A stretch of 56,360 nt of DNA, taken from Beijerinckiaceae bacterium (GTDB taxonomy: Bacteria; Pseudomonadota; Alphaproteobacteria; Rhizobiales; Beijerinckiaceae). The stretch spans positions 1-56,360 of the forward strand of contig JAUXWZ010000165.1 in assembly GCA_030684835.1 (NCBI GenBank), in the 5' to 3' direction. Every line of letters begins with the position of its first letter. The first letter of the stretch is position 1. Positions 37,494 through 47,434 of the stretch are shown here, in pieces. A program made the position numbers and the translations under genes. Below the pieces are notes generated by a model. It worked only from the letters and a program-made list of their open reading frames with translations, was not told the origin of the DNA and did no database searches.

Positions 37494-39323
37494 ATGAAAC
37501 TGCGTAACATCGCCATCATCGCGCACGTTGACCATGGCAAGACCACATTGGTGGACCGCCTGCTGCAACAGTCCGGCGCCTTCCGCGACAACCAGCGCGT
37601 CGCCGAACGCGTCATGGACTCAAACGACCTTGAGAAAGAACGCGGAATTACGATTCTCGCCAAGGCGACATCCGTCGAATGGAAGGATGTGCGCGTCAAC
37701 ATTGTCGATACGCCGGGCCATGCTGACTTCGGCGGCGAGGTGGAACGCATTCTCTCGATGGTGGACAGCGCCATTGTGCTCGTCGACGCCGCAGAAGGCC
37801 CGATGCCGCAAACGAAGTTTGTGGTCGGCAAGGCGCTGAAGATCGGCCTCAAGCCAATCGTTTGCATCAACAAGGTCGACAAGGCCGACGCGCGCATTAC
37901 GGAGGTCGTGAACGAAGTGTTCGATCTCTTTGCCGCGCTGGATGCGACCGACGAACAGCTCGATTTTCCGATCATCTACGGCTCGGCGAAGCAGGGCTGG
38001 ATGGCGGACTCGCCGGATGGGCCGCAGGATCAAGGCATGGGGCCGTTGTTCGATCTCGTGCTTCGTCACGTCGCCGAACCAAAAATCGAAGAAGGCTCTT
38101 TCCGCCTGCTCGGTACGCTCCTGGAAGCCAACCCTTATCTGGGTCGCGTTGTCACAGGTCGTGTGTTCGCCGGGTCGGTCAAACCAAACCAGGCCGTCAA
38201 AGTTCTGGACCGCATGGGAAACATCGTCGAACAAGGCCGTGTTTCAAAGATTCTCGCGTTCCGCGGTATCGAGCGGCAGCCGATTGATGAGGCCGAAGCA
38301 GGCGACATCGTCGCGATTGCCGGGCTCTCCAAGTTCAACGTCGCCGACACCCTTTGCGCGCTCGATGTGACCGAGCCGCTGCAGGCGCAGCCAATCGATC
38401 CCCCGACGCTTTCCATGACCTTCATGGTCAACGATTCGCCGCTCGCTGGCACTGAAGGCGACAAGGTGACGAGCCGCATGATCCGCGCGCGCCTCTACAA
38501 GGAGGCCGAAGGCAATGTCGCTCTCAAGGTCGAGGATTCTCCGACAGGAGAAGCCTTCATCGTGTCGGGCCGTGGCGAATTGCAGCTTGGCATCCTGATT
38601 GAAACCATGCGCCGCGAAGGCTTTGAGCTCAGCATTTCGCGTCCGCGCGTCGTCTTCAAGAAAGATGAAGAAAACGACCAGCTACTTGAGCCCATTGAAG
38701 AAGTTGTTATTGACGTCGACGAGGAACATTCAGGCGTCGTCGTGCAGAAAATGTCGGAGCGCAAGGCCGACATGATCGAGATGCGGCCGTCCGGCGGCGA
38801 CCGTTTGCGCCTCGTGTTCCATGCACCGACGCGCGGTCTCATCGGATATCAGGGCGAACTTCTGACCGACACCCGCGGCACCGCAATCATGAACCGGCTT
38901 TTCCATGAATACGCTCCGCATCGGGGCGATATTCAGGGTCGGCGCAATGGCGTCTTGATTTCGAACGAACAGGGCGAGTCCGTCGCCTATGCAATGTGGA
39001 AGCTTGAAGACCGTGGTCCGATGATGATCGACCCCGGTTGCAAGGTTTATCGCGGCATGATCGTGGGCGAACACACGCGCGACAACGATCTTGAGATCAA
39101 CGTGCTCAAGGGCAAGCAGCTCACCAACATTCGCACGCAGAGCAAGGACGAAGCCGTTCGTCTGACGCCGCCGATCCGCATGACGTTGGAAAAGGCGCTT
39201 GCGTACATTGAAGACGACGAGCGCGTTGAAGTGACCCCGAAGTCCATCCGTCTTCGCAAAGCGTTGCTCGACCCCAATGATCGCAAGCGCGCTGAACGTT
39301 CGAAAGAAGCGGCTATTAGCTGA
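37494..39323 (+). CDS. typA: Ribosome-associated GTPase TypA/BipA
   Basis: A translational GTPase related to EF-G and LepA that helps ribosome assembly under stress. It has 609 residues. G-motifs: [10 protein letters not shown] (G1), DTPGHADFG (G3), NKVDKADA (G4). Domain II, a domain V-like part and the BipA-specific C-terminal domain follow ([15 protein letters not shown]). The start [15 protein letters not shown] is canonical. The 203-bp gap upstream contains two inverted repeats and no obvious strong Shine-Dalgarno. Confidence 0.97.
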   Translation: MKLRNIAIIAHVDHGKTTLVDRLLQQSGAFRDNQRVAERVMDSNDLEKERGITILAKATSVEWKDVRVNIVDTPGHADFGGEVERILSMVDSAIVLVDAAEGPMPQTKFVVGKALKIGLKPIVCINKVDKADARITEVVNEVFDLFAALDATDEQLDFPIIYGSAKQGWMADSPDGPQDQGMGPLFDLVLRHVAEPKIEEGSFRLLGTLLEANPYLGRVVTGRVFAGSVKPNQAVKVLDRMGNIVEQGRVSKILAFRGIERQPIDEAEAGDIVAIAGLSKFNVADTLCALDVTEPLQAQPIDPPTLSMTFMVNDSPLAGTEGDKVTSRMIRARLYKEAEGNVALKVEDSPTGEAFIVSGRGELQLGILIETMRREGFELSISRPRVVFKKDEENDQLLEPIEEVVIDVDEEHSGVVVQKMSERKADMIEMRPSGGDRLRLVFHAPTRGLIGYQGELLTDTRGTAIMNRLFHEYAPHRGDIQGRRNGVLISNEQGESVAYAMWKLEDRGPMMIDPGCKVYRGMIVGEHTRDNDLEINVLKGKQLTNIRTQSKDEAVRLTPPIRMTLEKALAYIEDDERVEVTPKSIRLRKALLDPNDRKRAERSKEAAIS

Positions 39324-39358
39324 ACCACTTCCATATTTCTGCGCACCCGCTAGGATAA

Positions 39359-39393
39359 CCCCGCAGACCGCATAGACGGCCTGCGGGGAGGAA
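39359..39393 (+). promoter_or_regulatory. Hairpin that covers the ribosome-binding site of the dehydrogenase gene
   Basis: CCCCGCAG (39359-39366) pairs perfectly with CTGCGGGG (39381-39388), with an inner CCG/CGG pairing in the loop. The 3' arm contains the first part of the Shine-Dalgarno GGGGAGGAA (39385-39393) for the ATG at 39397, so folding would hide the site. It could also act as a weak typA terminator, but no T-run follows. Confidence 0.5.
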
Positions 39394-39396
39394 TTT

Positions 39397-40464
39397 ATGG
39401 CCGATTGCAAGCTTCTCGTTTTTGCGCCGCGCGACGAACCTGCGGCGCTCCTGAAGCCGCTCGAGGACGCAGGCGTCACCGTCGAAAAAGGCGATCCTGC
39501 CTGGCAGTGGGAAGAACGTGACCACGAACCGGCCTTCGTAGCGGCCGCGCGCGACAGTGCGGCGATGATGGGTTCCATGGTGCGCTGCGCGCCCATCACA
39601 CGGACCGTTCTTGAATCTGCCCAGCGGCTGCGTGTAATTGCGAAATACACGGTCGGCGTCGATGACGTAGACGTGGATGCGGCAAGTGATTTAGGAATTC
39701 TCGTCTGTCACGCACCGACCGAGGCGAATTGCTTTGGCGTTGCTGAAACGACCATGACGCTGATGCTTGCAATCCTGAAGAAGGTGCGGGAGCGCGATCA
39801 GCACGTCCGAAACTTTGGCTGGCGCCAGCCCTCGCTCGCGACGACCTATGTGGGCTCTCGCATGTCAGATGGGGCGGCGGGCGTCACAGTCGGCATCGTA
39901 GGGCTCGGACGTATCGGTCAACGCGTGGCTCAGCTTCTCACACCGTGGCGAGTGCGCGTGATCGCCTATGATCCGTATGCGCCCCCCGCACGTTTCCTGC
40001 TTTCAGGCGTCGAGCGCGTCGACTACCAGACGTTGCTGCGCGAATCGGATGTTGTTTCTTTCCATGTCACGCTGACCGCCGAGACTCGCTTCATGATGGA
40101 CGAGAAAGAGCTCGCTTTGATGAAGCCCACCGCCATCGTCATCAACACGGCGCGCGGCAAGGTCATTCGTGAAGCAGCACTGGCGACGGCGATTCAGGAA
40201 CAGCGGCTGCGCGGCGCCGCGCTTGACGTTTTTGAGTTCGAACCCCTGCCGAAAGATTCGCCCTTGCGCGATCTGGGCGACCGCATCCTCCTGTCGCCCC
40301 ATGCGGCGTCCTACAACGAAGGTGGAGAACTGCGGCCCGGAATGGTATGGGCGGTCAAGTCCGTTCTGACGGCGCTGCGCGGCGAAGTGCCGGACAACGT
40401 CTACAACACAGAGGTCATTCCGCGCTGGAAAGAGCGTTTCGGCGGATCGAGCGCGATCGGCTGA
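39397..40464 (+). CDS. D-isomer-specific 2-hydroxyacid dehydrogenase
   Basis: An NAD-dependent oxidoreductase of the SerA/CtBP fold, 355 residues, with no C-terminal ACT domain, so it is not the standard long SerA. The nucleotide site is GIVGLGRIGQRVA (about 165-177). Catalytic residues are the Arg in NTARGKVI, the Glu in FEFEPLP and the His in SPHAAS. The substrate is not evident; phosphoglycerate, glyoxylate-type and C1-acid enzymes share this pattern. Its TGA stop and the stop of mutM on the other strand form one TGATCA. Confidence 0.88.
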   Translation: MADCKLLVFAPRDEPAALLKPLEDAGVTVEKGDPAWQWEERDHEPAFVAAARDSAAMMGSMVRCAPITRTVLESAQRLRVIAKYTVGVDDVDVDAASDLGILVCHAPTEANCFGVAETTMTLMLAILKKVRERDQHVRNFGWRQPSLATTYVGSRMSDGAAGVTVGIVGLGRIGQRVAQLLTPWRVRVIAYDPYAPPARFLLSGVERVDYQTLLRESDVVSFHVTLTAETRFMMDEKELALMKPTAIVINTARGKVIREAALATAIQEQRLRGAALDVFEFEPLPKDSPLRDLGDRILLSPHAASYNEGGELRPGMVWAVKSVLTALRGEVPDNVYNTEVIPRWKERFGGSSAIG

Positions 40465-41343
40465 TCAGCGCTGGCAGACGCTGCAGTAGAATGTGGAGCG
40501 GCCGGATTGAACAATCCGGCTGATCCGGCCAGCGCAGCCAACTTTCACGCACGCCTGGTCTTCGCGGTCATAAACGCGGAAGGAATGCTGAAAATATCCC
40601 AGCGCCCCGTCCGCCTGCCTGTGGTCGCGAAGCGATGAACCGCCAGCTGCTACCGCCTCTTCAAGCACCGCCCGAATGGACGTGGCGAGCTGGCTACTAC
40701 GCGCCGAGGAGCCTGTTTTGCGCGAAATGGTTCCGGCCAGCCTTTTCGGAGATAGGCCTGCGCGATGCAAAGCTTCGCATACGTAAATGTTGCCAAGTCC
40801 GGCGATCAGCCTTTGATCCAGCAGCGCCGCTTTGAGTGGCGCACGCTTGCCCGCAAACAGCTGTGAGAGAAGTGCGCCATCCAGCGCGTTACCGAGCGGT
40901 TCGACGCCGAGATCTTTGAAGAAGGGGTGCGCGGACAGGGCTTGCCGAGCGACGATATCCATGAAGCCGAAACGTCGCGGATCATTGTAAACGATGCGTG
41001 CGCCACCCGAGAGATGCAACGTGACATGATCGTGCGCCGGGTCCTTTGAGCGATCATGGTGAAAAACACCGGGCGCACTAACAGCCTCGGGCGCCTCGAT
41101 CCGAAATGATCCACTCATCCCAAGGTGCATCACGAGCACATCGCCGCTCTCAAGGTCCGCAAGCAGATATTTCGCGCGCCGGCCGAGTGCGATGACCTTC
41201 TGGTCTTCAATCCGTTTGTCGAAATCGGCGGGAAAGCGAAACCGCAGATCTGCGCGCTTGCGATCCACCTTCTCGATCACTGATCCGACCATCGTGGGCT
41301 CGAGGCCCCTGCGAACGGTTTCTACTTCGGGTAATTCGGGCAT
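40465..41343 (-). CDS. mutM: Formamidopyrimidine-DNA glycosylase
   Basis: Excises 8-oxoguanine and ring-opened purines and nicks the site. It has 292 residues. The catalytic Pro-Glu N-terminus [16 protein letters not shown] is intact, with the beta-F/alpha-F features ([17 protein letters not shown]), a helix-two-turn-helix ([17 protein letters not shown]), and a C-terminal zinc finger with four Cys (CVKVGC, then CSVC) and the Arg-loop GRSTFYC. It is divergent from ubiE and meets the dehydrogenase gene end to end. Confidence 0.97.
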   Translation of the reverse strand: MPELPEVETVRRGLEPTMVGSVIEKVDRKRADLRFRFPADFDKRIEDQKVIALGRRAKYLLADLESGDVLVMHLGMSGSFRIEAPEAVSAPGVFHHDRSKDPAHDHVTLHLSGGARIVYNDPRRFGFMDIVARQALSAHPFFKDLGVEPLGNALDGALLSQLFAGKRAPLKAALLDQRLIAGLGNIYVCEALHRAGLSPKRLAGTISRKTGSSARSSQLATSIRAVLEEAVAAGGSSLRDHRQADGALGYFQHSFRVYDREDQACVKVGCAGRISRIVQSGRSTFYCSVCQR

Positions 41344-41421
41344 AAGGCGGTCTCGAACAAAACGTCCACTACATAGCCATGAGGCGGCTCAGGCGCTATG
41401 TTCCGCCCACTGGAGTACAGG

Positions 41422-42198
41422 ATGAGCAGTCAATTGCCTGGCAGCGGCCTCGATGCGCAAGTCGACTTTGGCTTCACCCGCGTTCGCGTGGACGAGAAGC
41501 AGGGACTCGTGGATGACGTCTTCAGCGCCGTAGCGAGCCGCTATGACCTCATGAACGACCTCATGTCCGCCGGCCTTCACCGTATATGGAAAGACGTGCT
41601 GGTCGGCATGGTTGGACCCAGTAAAAACCGCGATTTTCGCCACTTAGACGTGGCTGGAGGGACCGGCGACGTCGCCTTCAGGATTGCAGACGCCGGGGGG
41701 CCGCTGACCTCAGTGACCGTCGCGGATATCAACGCCGCCATGTTGGCTGTAGGCAAGGAGCGCGCAGAGAAGCGCCGGCTCGATCATCAGGTCGACTTCG
41801 TCGAGGCGAACGCAGAGGCGCTGCCGTTCGCGGACAAGTCTTTTGACGCGTACACAATCGCCTTCGGCATCCGCAATGTTCCACGCAGGCAGAAAGCGCT
41901 TCAGGAAGCTTACCGAGTGCTCAAAAGGGGCGGCCGGTTCCTGTGCCTCGAATTTTCCGACGTCGATGTCCCGATAATGGATTCCGCCTATCGCTCATAT
42001 TCTTTCACCGCTATTCCAGCCATGGGCAAGGCGATCACGGGGGACGGTGAGCCATACCGTTACCTCGTCGAATCGATCGCCCAATTTCCTCCCGCTGATG
42101 AATTTCGCGAGGAGATCGCCGCCGCCGGCTTCCGTCGCGCCAGCTATACGAAGCTGACGGGCGGAGTGGCCGCCATTCACTCTGGCTGGAAGCTCTGA
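41422..42198 (+). CDS. ubiE: Ubiquinone/menaquinone methyltransferase UbiE
   Basis: A SAM-dependent C-methyltransferase of ubiquinone synthesis, 258 residues. [19 protein letters not shown] and the SAM motif [14 protein letters not shown] near 75 are diagnostic, along with [13 protein letters not shown] and the C-terminal [17 protein letters not shown]. The start at 41422 has TGGAG six bases upstream; an in-frame ATG at 41398 is possible. ubiB follows 11 bp later, so ubiE-ubiB is an operon, the usual alphaproteobacterial order after mutM. Confidence 0.97.
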   Translation: MSSQLPGSGLDAQVDFGFTRVRVDEKQGLVDDVFSAVASRYDLMNDLMSAGLHRIWKDVLVGMVGPSKNRDFRHLDVAGGTGDVAFRIADAGGPLTSVTVADINAAMLAVGKERAEKRRLDHQVDFVEANAEALPFADKSFDAYTIAFGIRNVPRRQKALQEAYRVLKRGGRFLCLEFSDVDVPIMDSAYRSYSFTAIPAMGKAITGDGEPYRYLVESIAQFPPADEFREEIAAAGFRRASYTKLTGGVAAIHSGWKL

Positions 42199-42209
42199 GG
42201 TCACACGCG

Positions 42210-43778
42210 GTGTTTGGAGCTCTTGGTCATATAGCGCGCCTAGCCCACTCCGGCTGGGTTCTCGCCCGCGAAGGCGTATTCACGGACGTGGATCCTGGCA
42301 TCCTGCCGCCGGCGGCGCGTGTGCCGCTTGGATTCGCCAAGTTGATTGCCCGCCGGAGCGCGCGCAAGGATCAAAAACGGCTTGCTCGCGCCATGGCGCA
42401 GCTTGGGCCTTCCTATATCAAACTGGGACAGTTTCTCGCGACGAGGCCAGATGTCGTCGGCGTCAATTCGGCGCGCGAGCTGGAGGAATTGCAAGATCGC
42501 GTGGCGCCGTTTCCTCTTGAGCAGGCGATCGCTACAATCGAAGCCTCCTTCAACACGAAAGTTAGCAAACTTTTCAGTGAATTTGGCGAACCCATTGCTG
42601 CGGCTTCCATCGCTCAGGTGCACCGCGCCAAAGTGGAAACCGCCGATGGTGTGCGCGAGGTCGCCGTCAAAATCTTGCGGCCAGGGGTTGAGCGCCGGTT
42701 CAGGCGCGACATCCGCGACATGTATTTCGCCGCGTCCCTGGCTGAACGCTTCTCGCACGAAGCCCGGCGCCTTCGGCTTTATGATGTGGTGGATACGCTC
42801 GCGCGCAGCGTCAAGATGGAAATGGACTTCCGTCTCGAGGCTGCCGCAGCGTCAGAATATGGGGAGAACACACGCGACGACGCAGACTTCCGCGTTCCCT
42901 CCGTGGACTGGGACCGCACGGCAAAAGACGTTCTAACTATTGAGTGGATCGACGGGCTTCATTTGTCGGACCTGCCAGCGCTGAAGCAGGCAGGCTTCGA
43001 GCTGCCGCAACTTGGGCGCATCGTCATCCAATCCTTCCTGCGCCACGCCATGCGTGATGGCTTCTTTCACGCTGACATGCACCAGGGAAACCTGTTTATT
43101 GACCGGCAGGGGCGGCTGGCCGCCGTAGACTTCGGCATCATGGGGCGGCTGGGGCCCAAGGAGCGGCGTTTTCTGGCAGAAATCCTTTATGGATTCATCA
43201 CCCGAGATTACCGTCGCGTCGCTGAAGTGCACTTTGAGGCCGGGTACGTTCCGCGAATTCATCGTGTAGAAGATTTCGCGCAGGCGATCCGCGCAATCGG
43301 CGAGCCGATTCATTCGCGAACAGCCGATCAGATTTCGATGGCGAAACTTCTTTCGCTTTTGTTCGAGATTACCGCCCTTTTCGACATGCGGACCCGAACC
43401 GAGCTTGTCCTTCTGCAGAAAACCATGGTGGTCGTCGAAGGCGTTGCGCGCACGCTCGACCCGCGGCTCGACATGTGGTCAACGGCGGAGCCTGTCGTTT
43501 CAGAATGGATCAAAAACAAACTGGGACCAGCCGGAATCATCGACGACGCCGGGCGAAGTCTTGCGGTCCTTGGCCGCTTCGTTGGCTCATTGCCGGATCT
43601 GGCGGAACGCGCAGAGGCGCTTGCTGCCGATTTTGAACGGTTTGGCCGTATGGGGGTCGAGTTATCGCCCGCCAGCGTCGAGGCGATTGGCCGCGCAGAA
43701 GCCAAGCGCGCACGGTGGGGCAACGCTGCGTTATGGACCATCGCCGGAATTTTGGCGGCAATGCTTCTGATCGGCTAA
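42210..43778 (+). CDS. ubiB: Ubiquinone biosynthesis kinase-like protein UbiB
   Basis: An atypical protein-kinase-like ATPase (ABC1/ADCK family) needed for ubiquinone synthesis. It has 522 residues from a GTG start at 42210. Family marks are the KxGQ motif in YIKLGQFLATRPD, the Ala-rich loop PIAAASIAQVHRA, the catalytic-loop HADMHQGN and the DFG in VDFGIMGR. A hydrophobic C-terminal segment (ALWTIAGILAAMLLIG) anchors it in the membrane. It follows ubiE and is followed by coaBC after 35 bp. Confidence 0.96.
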   Translation: MFGALGHIARLAHSGWVLAREGVFTDVDPGILPPAARVPLGFAKLIARRSARKDQKRLARAMAQLGPSYIKLGQFLATRPDVVGVNSARELEELQDRVAPFPLEQAIATIEASFNTKVSKLFSEFGEPIAAASIAQVHRAKVETADGVREVAVKILRPGVERRFRRDIRDMYFAASLAERFSHEARRLRLYDVVDTLARSVKMEMDFRLEAAAASEYGENTRDDADFRVPSVDWDRTAKDVLTIEWIDGLHLSDLPALKQAGFELPQLGRIVIQSFLRHAMRDGFFHADMHQGNLFIDRQGRLAAVDFGIMGRLGPKERRFLAEILYGFITRDYRRVAEVHFEAGYVPRIHRVEDFAQAIRAIGEPIHSRTADQISMAKLLSLLFEITALFDMRTRTELVLLQKTMVVVEGVARTLDPRLDMWSTAEPVVSEWIKNKLGPAGIIDDAGRSLAVLGRFVGSLPDLAERAEALAADFERFGRMGVELSPASVEAIGRAEAKRARWGNAALWTIAGILAAMLLIG

Positions 43779-43813
43779 CATGCGCCAATCAAAATGGGGC
43801 CCCAGGTCATCAG

Positions 43814-45031
43814 ATGCTCACGAACAAGCGAATTCTCCTGATCATCGGCGGCGGCATTGCGGCGTTCAAATCTCTTGATCTCATCAGGCGGCTGAGAGAG
43901 CGCGGCGCAAACGTCACTGTGTGCATGACGACGGCGGCGATGCAGTTCGTGACGCCCCTTTCAGCCGCCAGCCTTTCGGGCAATCAGGTCTACAGTGATT
44001 TGTTCTCGCTGACCGATGAAGCCGCAATGGGGCATATTCAGTTGTCGCGCGCAGCGGATTTGCTCGTTGTGGCGCCCGCAACAGCAGATCTCATGTCGAA
44101 GATGGCGAATGGGATTGCAAACGATCTTGCTTCCACCCTTCTTCTTGCGACCGACAAGAAGACGCTGGTTGCACCAGCCATGAATGTTCGCATGTGGACC
44201 CATCCGGCGACTGCTCGAAACGTGACCCAGCTCCGCAAGGACGGCGTGCTGTTTGTTGGCCCTGATGATGGCGAGATGGCTTGCGGCGAGTACGGCCCGG
44301 GTCGAATGGCGGAGCCATTGGAGATTGTAGATGCTGTGGAAGCCGCGCTTTTCCCACAGATCAGTGAGCAATTTCTAACGGGGAAGCGCGTCGTAATTAC
44401 CTCGGGTCCCACCCATGAACCGATCGATCCGGTGCGTTATATTGCTAACCGGTCGTCGGGACGACAGGGCCATGCACTCGCCACGGCAGCCAAGGATGCG
44501 GGAGCGGAGGTCATCCTCATCAGCGGACCGGTGAATATTCCCGATCCGGCGGGGCTCGAGACAATCAAGGTTGAAACGGCAGAGCAAATGCAAGCCGCTG
44601 TCGAAGCGGCGCTTCCGGCGGACGTCTTCATCAGCGCGGCCGCCGTTGCAGATTGGCGTGTCGACATCCAGGCTAGTCAGAAGGTCAAGAAATCATGTGA
44701 CGGCCCGCCAGCGCTGGTCCTCGTCGAAAATCCCGACATTCTTGCCACGGTCGCGTCGCGCACATTCGAGCGACCGCGCCTCGTAATTGGGTTTGCCGCC
44801 GAGACTGAAAAAGTCATCGAATACGGGCAGGCCAAGCTCGTGCGAAAGTGCTGCGATATGATTGTGGCCAATGACGTGAGCCCGGGTTCCGGTGTGATGG
44901 GCGGTCTGGAGAATAGCGTGCATTTGATTACGGCTTCGGCGGTCGAGTCTCTTCCCCAACAAAGCAAAGGCGCTGTGGCTATTGCGATAATCGAAAGATG
45001 CGGCGCGATGCTTGAGGAAAGACGGTCTTGA
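43814..45031 (+). CDS. coaBC: Bifunctional phosphopantothenoylcysteine decarboxylase/phosphopantothenate-cysteine ligase
   Basis: Carries out two steps of coenzyme A synthesis, with 405 residues. The N-terminal flavodoxin-like CoaC part (about 1-185) has [16 protein letters not shown], the His in [13 protein letters not shown] and PAMNVRMW. The CoaB part has [21 protein letters not shown], with the Lys and Asn of the ligase site further on ([14 protein letters not shown]). The start at 43814 is the only one that fits the family. The TGA stop overlaps the TTG start of dut. Confidence 0.97.
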   Translation: MLTNKRILLIIGGGIAAFKSLDLIRRLRERGANVTVCMTTAAMQFVTPLSAASLSGNQVYSDLFSLTDEAAMGHIQLSRAADLLVVAPATADLMSKMANGIANDLASTLLLATDKKTLVAPAMNVRMWTHPATARNVTQLRKDGVLFVGPDDGEMACGEYGPGRMAEPLEIVDAVEAALFPQISEQFLTGKRVVITSGPTHEPIDPVRYIANRSSGRQGHALATAAKDAGAEVILISGPVNIPDPAGLETIKVETAEQMQAAVEAALPADVFISAAAVADWRVDIQASQKVKKSCDGPPALVLVENPDILATVASRTFERPRLVIGFAAETEKVIEYGQAKLVRKCCDMIVANDVSPGSGVMGGLENSVHLITASAVESLPQQSKGAVAIAIIERCGAMLEERRS

Positions 45032-45501
45032 GCCTCGTCGTTCCACTGAAAATTTTGCCGCACGGCGCCGGGCTGGACCTGCCGAGCAAAGGGACGGCCG
45101 GCGCGGCGGGTTTCGACCTTCGCGCCGCCGTGACAGAGGGCATCAGCCTCGTTATCGAGCCAGGCGGGCGGGACCTGATCCCCACCGGCCTGAGCATTGC
45201 CATACCAGGCGGTCATGAAGGTCAAGTCAGGCCAAGATCCGGTTTGGCGCTGCGGTTTGGCGTAACAGTCTTGAACGCGCCCGGGACTATCGATTGCGAC
45301 TATCGCGGAGAGATTGGGGTGATCCTCATAAATCACGGGGCTGAACCGTTCATCATCCGCCGCGGAGACCGAATTGCACAACTCGTGATTGCTGCAGTTG
45401 CCGAGTGCGCATTCGAGCCGGTCGCAGAACTGACAGTGAGCGAGCGTGGGTCCGGGGGGTTCGGCTCGACTGGCGTCGGCAAGGAGGGGCCGTCTTCATG
45501 A
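45028..45501 (+). CDS. dut: Deoxyuridine 5'-triphosphate nucleotidohydrolase
   Basis: Hydrolyses dUTP to dUMP, keeping uracil out of DNA. It is a trimeric dUTPase of 157 residues. All five motifs are seen: [44 protein letters not shown] and the flexible C-terminal GSGGFGSTG. It starts at a TTG that overlaps the coaBC stop, with GAGGAAAG upstream; no in-frame ATG fits. The coaBC-dut pairing is common. The following Rrf2 gene overlaps its stop. Confidence 0.97.
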   Translation: MSLVVPLKILPHGAGLDLPSKGTAGAAGFDLRAAVTEGISLVIEPGGRDLIPTGLSIAIPGGHEGQVRPRSGLALRFGVTVLNAPGTIDCDYRGEIGVILINHGAEPFIIRRGDRIAQLVIAAVAECAFEPVAELTVSERGSGGFGSTGVGKEGPSS

Positions 45502-45950
45502 TGCTATTGTCGAAACGTGCGCTGCTTGCTGTCGCCGCTGTCGTTGACGTGGCCATGCACGCCCGCCCCTTGCCGGTGGCTGCAAAATCGCTCGCCAGCC
45601 GGCACAATCTTCCGCCGCGTCATCTTGAAACGCTCCTCCAATCACTGGTTCGGGCTAGCATCCTAAAAGGCGTCCGTGGCCCCAAAGGTGGTTATGAGCT
45701 CGCGCGTGAGCGTCGACGGATCACCATGGGCGAAATTGTGCGCGTCGCCATTCTCAGTGAGGAATCCGACGACGTCACTGCGGCCAACTCCTCGAAACTG
45801 ATCTCCAGCGTTGTGGCGCCGATGGTCGTGGATGCCGGAGCGGGCCTGATGGCCGCCCTCGACAGCGTTACCGTTGAAGACCTCTGTAACCGATCTCAGA
45901 AGGCGGGCGTGTTCCAGAACAACACCCCGACGGTCGATTTTACAATCTGA
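45498..45950 (+). CDS. Rrf2-family transcriptional regulator, CymR-like
   Basis: A winged-helix regulator of 150 residues. The start at 45498 overlaps the dut stop (ATGA) and has AAGGAGG 10 nt upstream. The DNA-binding domain (about 1-85) has the recognition segment [20 protein letters not shown] and the Rrf2 wing [13 protein letters not shown]. IscR- and RirA-type members hold an iron-sulphur cluster through three Cys; here only one Cys is present (EDLCNRS), so cluster binding is unlikely. Bacillus CymR also lacks the Cys and represses cysteine genes. cysK follows, so control of cysteine synthesis is the best inference. Confidence 0.87.
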   Translation: MMLLSKRALLAVAAVVDVAMHARPLPVAAKSLASRHNLPPRHLETLLQSLVRASILKGVRGPKGGYELARERRRITMGEIVRVAILSEESDDVTAANSSKLISSVVAPMVVDAGAGLMAALDSVTVEDLCNRSQKAGVFQNNTPTVDFTI

Positions 45951-45963
45951 GCACGTCCAAATG

Positions 45964-45991
45964 TTGCGAGAACAAAGATTATCCGTATAAT
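45964..45991 (+). promoter_or_regulatory. Candidate cysK promoter with an overlapping operator
   Basis: TTGCGA (45964-45969) and a perfect TATAAT (45986-45991) are 16 bases apart, 21 bp before the cysK ATG. An inverted repeat, ATTAT-N4-ATAAT (45978-45991), covers the -10 box, where a repressor such as the adjacent Rrf2 protein could act. The promoter would make cysK independent of the upstream operon. Confidence 0.6.
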
Positions 45992-46011
45992 TAGATCGGG
46001 AGGACCACCAC

Positions 46012-46971
46012 ATGGCTATGTCGGAACCTGGACGCGGACGAATCTACGGTTCGATTACTGACACCATCGGCGACACCCCCCTGGTCCGGCTGAAGCGGAT
46101 CGAACAGAATCGCGGAATCAAAGCCAACCTGTTGGCGAAGCTTGAATTCTTCAACCCGATCGGAAGTGTGAAAGACCGCATCGGCGTGAATATGATCGAT
46201 GCCCTCGAGGCTGAGGGACGTATTGATCCAGCCAACACTGTTCTCGTCGAGCCCACCTCTGGAAACACTGGGATCGCCTTGGCTTTCGTGGCGGCCGCAC
46301 GGGGCTATCGACTCATGCTTGTCATGCCAGACTCGATGTCTCTGGAGCGGCGGAAGATGCTTGCGCTGCTGGGCGCGGAACTTGTGCTCACGCCTGCCGC
46401 GCAGGGCATGAAGGGAGCCATCGCCAAGGCTCAGGAAATCGTGGCGTCCACGCCCGGAGCGATTATTCCGCAGCAATTCGAAAACCCCGCGAACCCTGAG
46501 ATTCATCGCCGCACCACGGCCGAGGAGATCTGGAACGATACTGCTGGAGAGGTCGACGTCTTCGTTTCAGGCGTTGGCACCGGCGGCACGATTACCGGGG
46601 TGGGGCAAGTATTAAAGGCTCGCAAGCCGGGCGTGAAAATCGTGGCCGTTGAACCAGAGGACTCTCCAGTTCTGTCTGGCGGTTCGCCCGGTCCGCACAA
46701 GATTCAAGGAATCGGGGCCGGATTCGTGCCCTCTGTGCTCGATAGGTCCGTGATCGACGAGGTGATCACCGTTGGCAACCAGACGGCGTTCGAGATCGCC
46801 CGGCAATTGGCGCGACTTGAGGGGATCCCGGTGGGGATATCGTCCGGCGCCGCTCTCGCTGCCGCCATTGAAATTGGCGGTCGGGCAGAGATGGATGGCA
46901 AGAACATCGTCATCATCATCCCGTCTTTCGCCGAGCGCTATCTGTCGACGGCGCTGTTCGACGGGCTCTGA
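46012..46971 (+). CDS. cysK: Cysteine synthase A (O-acetylserine sulphhydrylase)
   Basis: A PLP enzyme that makes cysteine from O-acetylserine and sulphide, 319 residues. The PLP Lys is in [11 protein letters not shown], the substrate loop is [11 protein letters not shown], the phosphate-binding loop is [12 protein letters not shown], and the C-terminal SSGAALAAA is typical. GGGAGGACC lies before the ATG. It has its own promoter behind the Rrf2 gene and a terminator behind it. CysK here has the general type A pattern; a CysM role is less likely. Confidence 0.96.
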   Translation: MAMSEPGRGRIYGSITDTIGDTPLVRLKRIEQNRGIKANLLAKLEFFNPIGSVKDRIGVNMIDALEAEGRIDPANTVLVEPTSGNTGIALAFVAAARGYRLMLVMPDSMSLERRKMLALLGAELVLTPAAQGMKGAIAKAQEIVASTPGAIIPQQFENPANPEIHRRTTAEEIWNDTAGEVDVFVSGVGTGGTITGVGQVLKARKPGVKIVAVEPEDSPVLSGGSPGPHKIQGIGAGFVPSVLDRSVIDEVITVGNQTAFEIARQLARLEGIPVGISSGAALAAAIEIGGRAEMDGKNIVIIIPSFAERYLSTALFDGL

Positions 46972-46983
46972 GGACACGACGTC

Positions 46984-47065
46984 GTCTCCGCCCCGATTGA
47001 CGGAGACGGGGCTTAGCAAGTATAAGCCCGCCCAAGGCCCGCTGATTGGCGGGCACTTAGTTTTT
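46984..47065 (+). terminator. Two hairpins ending the cysK transcript
   Basis: GTCTCCG (46984-46990) pairs with CGGAGAC (47001-47007), then GCCCGCC (47026-47032) pairs with GGCGGGC (47048-47054). The second is followed by ACTTAG and TTTTT (47061-47065). The second hairpin is the likely terminator. They lie between cysK and rpsT, so rpsT should have its own promoter nearby. Confidence 0.65.
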
Positions 47066-47110
47066 CGCGCCCTCGGCATTGTCGCCTTGTGGCTTCTAGA
47101 GGTTCAGGAA

Positions 47111-47377
47111 ATGGCGAACACCACTTCGGCTAAGAAAGCCGTCCGGAAAATCGCGCGTCGCACCGCAGTCAATCGCTCGCGCCGCAGCAAGATGCGCACC
47201 TTCGTCCGTAAGGTTGAGGAAGCAATCGCCAGCGGCGACGCGAACGCTGCGCGCGAAGCTTTTGCAACAGCCGAGCCGATCATGATGCGCGCTGCCCAGA
47301 AGGGCGTCGTTCACAAGAACACCGCATCGCGGAGCGTCTCTCGCTTGTCAGCTCGCGTGAAGGCTCTCGCGAGCTAA
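47111..47377 (+). CDS. rpsT: 30S ribosomal protein S20
   Basis: Binds 16S rRNA in the 30S body. It has 88 residues, very basic, and starts with [20 protein letters not shown], the family N-terminus. An [15 protein letters not shown] block and the C-terminal [20 protein letters not shown] are typical. AGGAA precedes the start. In Caulobacter and other alphaproteobacteria rpsT lies directly upstream of dnaA, as here. A strong terminator follows. Confidence 0.98.
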   Translation: MANTTSAKKAVRKIARRTAVNRSRRSKMRTFVRKVEEAIASGDANAAREAFATAEPIMMRAAQKGVVHKNTASRSVSRLSARVKALAS

Positions 47378-47406
47378 GAACGGTTTCTGAGTAACACATC
47401 GCTTGA

Positions 47407-47434
47407 AGCCTGGAGGAAACTCCAGGCTTTTTTG
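47407..47434 (+). terminator. Intrinsic terminator behind rpsT
   Basis: A perfect 9-bp stem, AGCCTGGAG (47407-47415) with CTCCAGGCT (47420-47428), a GAAA tetraloop, and six T. Confidence 0.96.

Noticed and set aside
38730-39650. Open frame of 306 codons on the minus strand
   Set aside because: Covers the ends of typA and the dehydrogenase gene in antisense; no ribosome-binding site or family motif.
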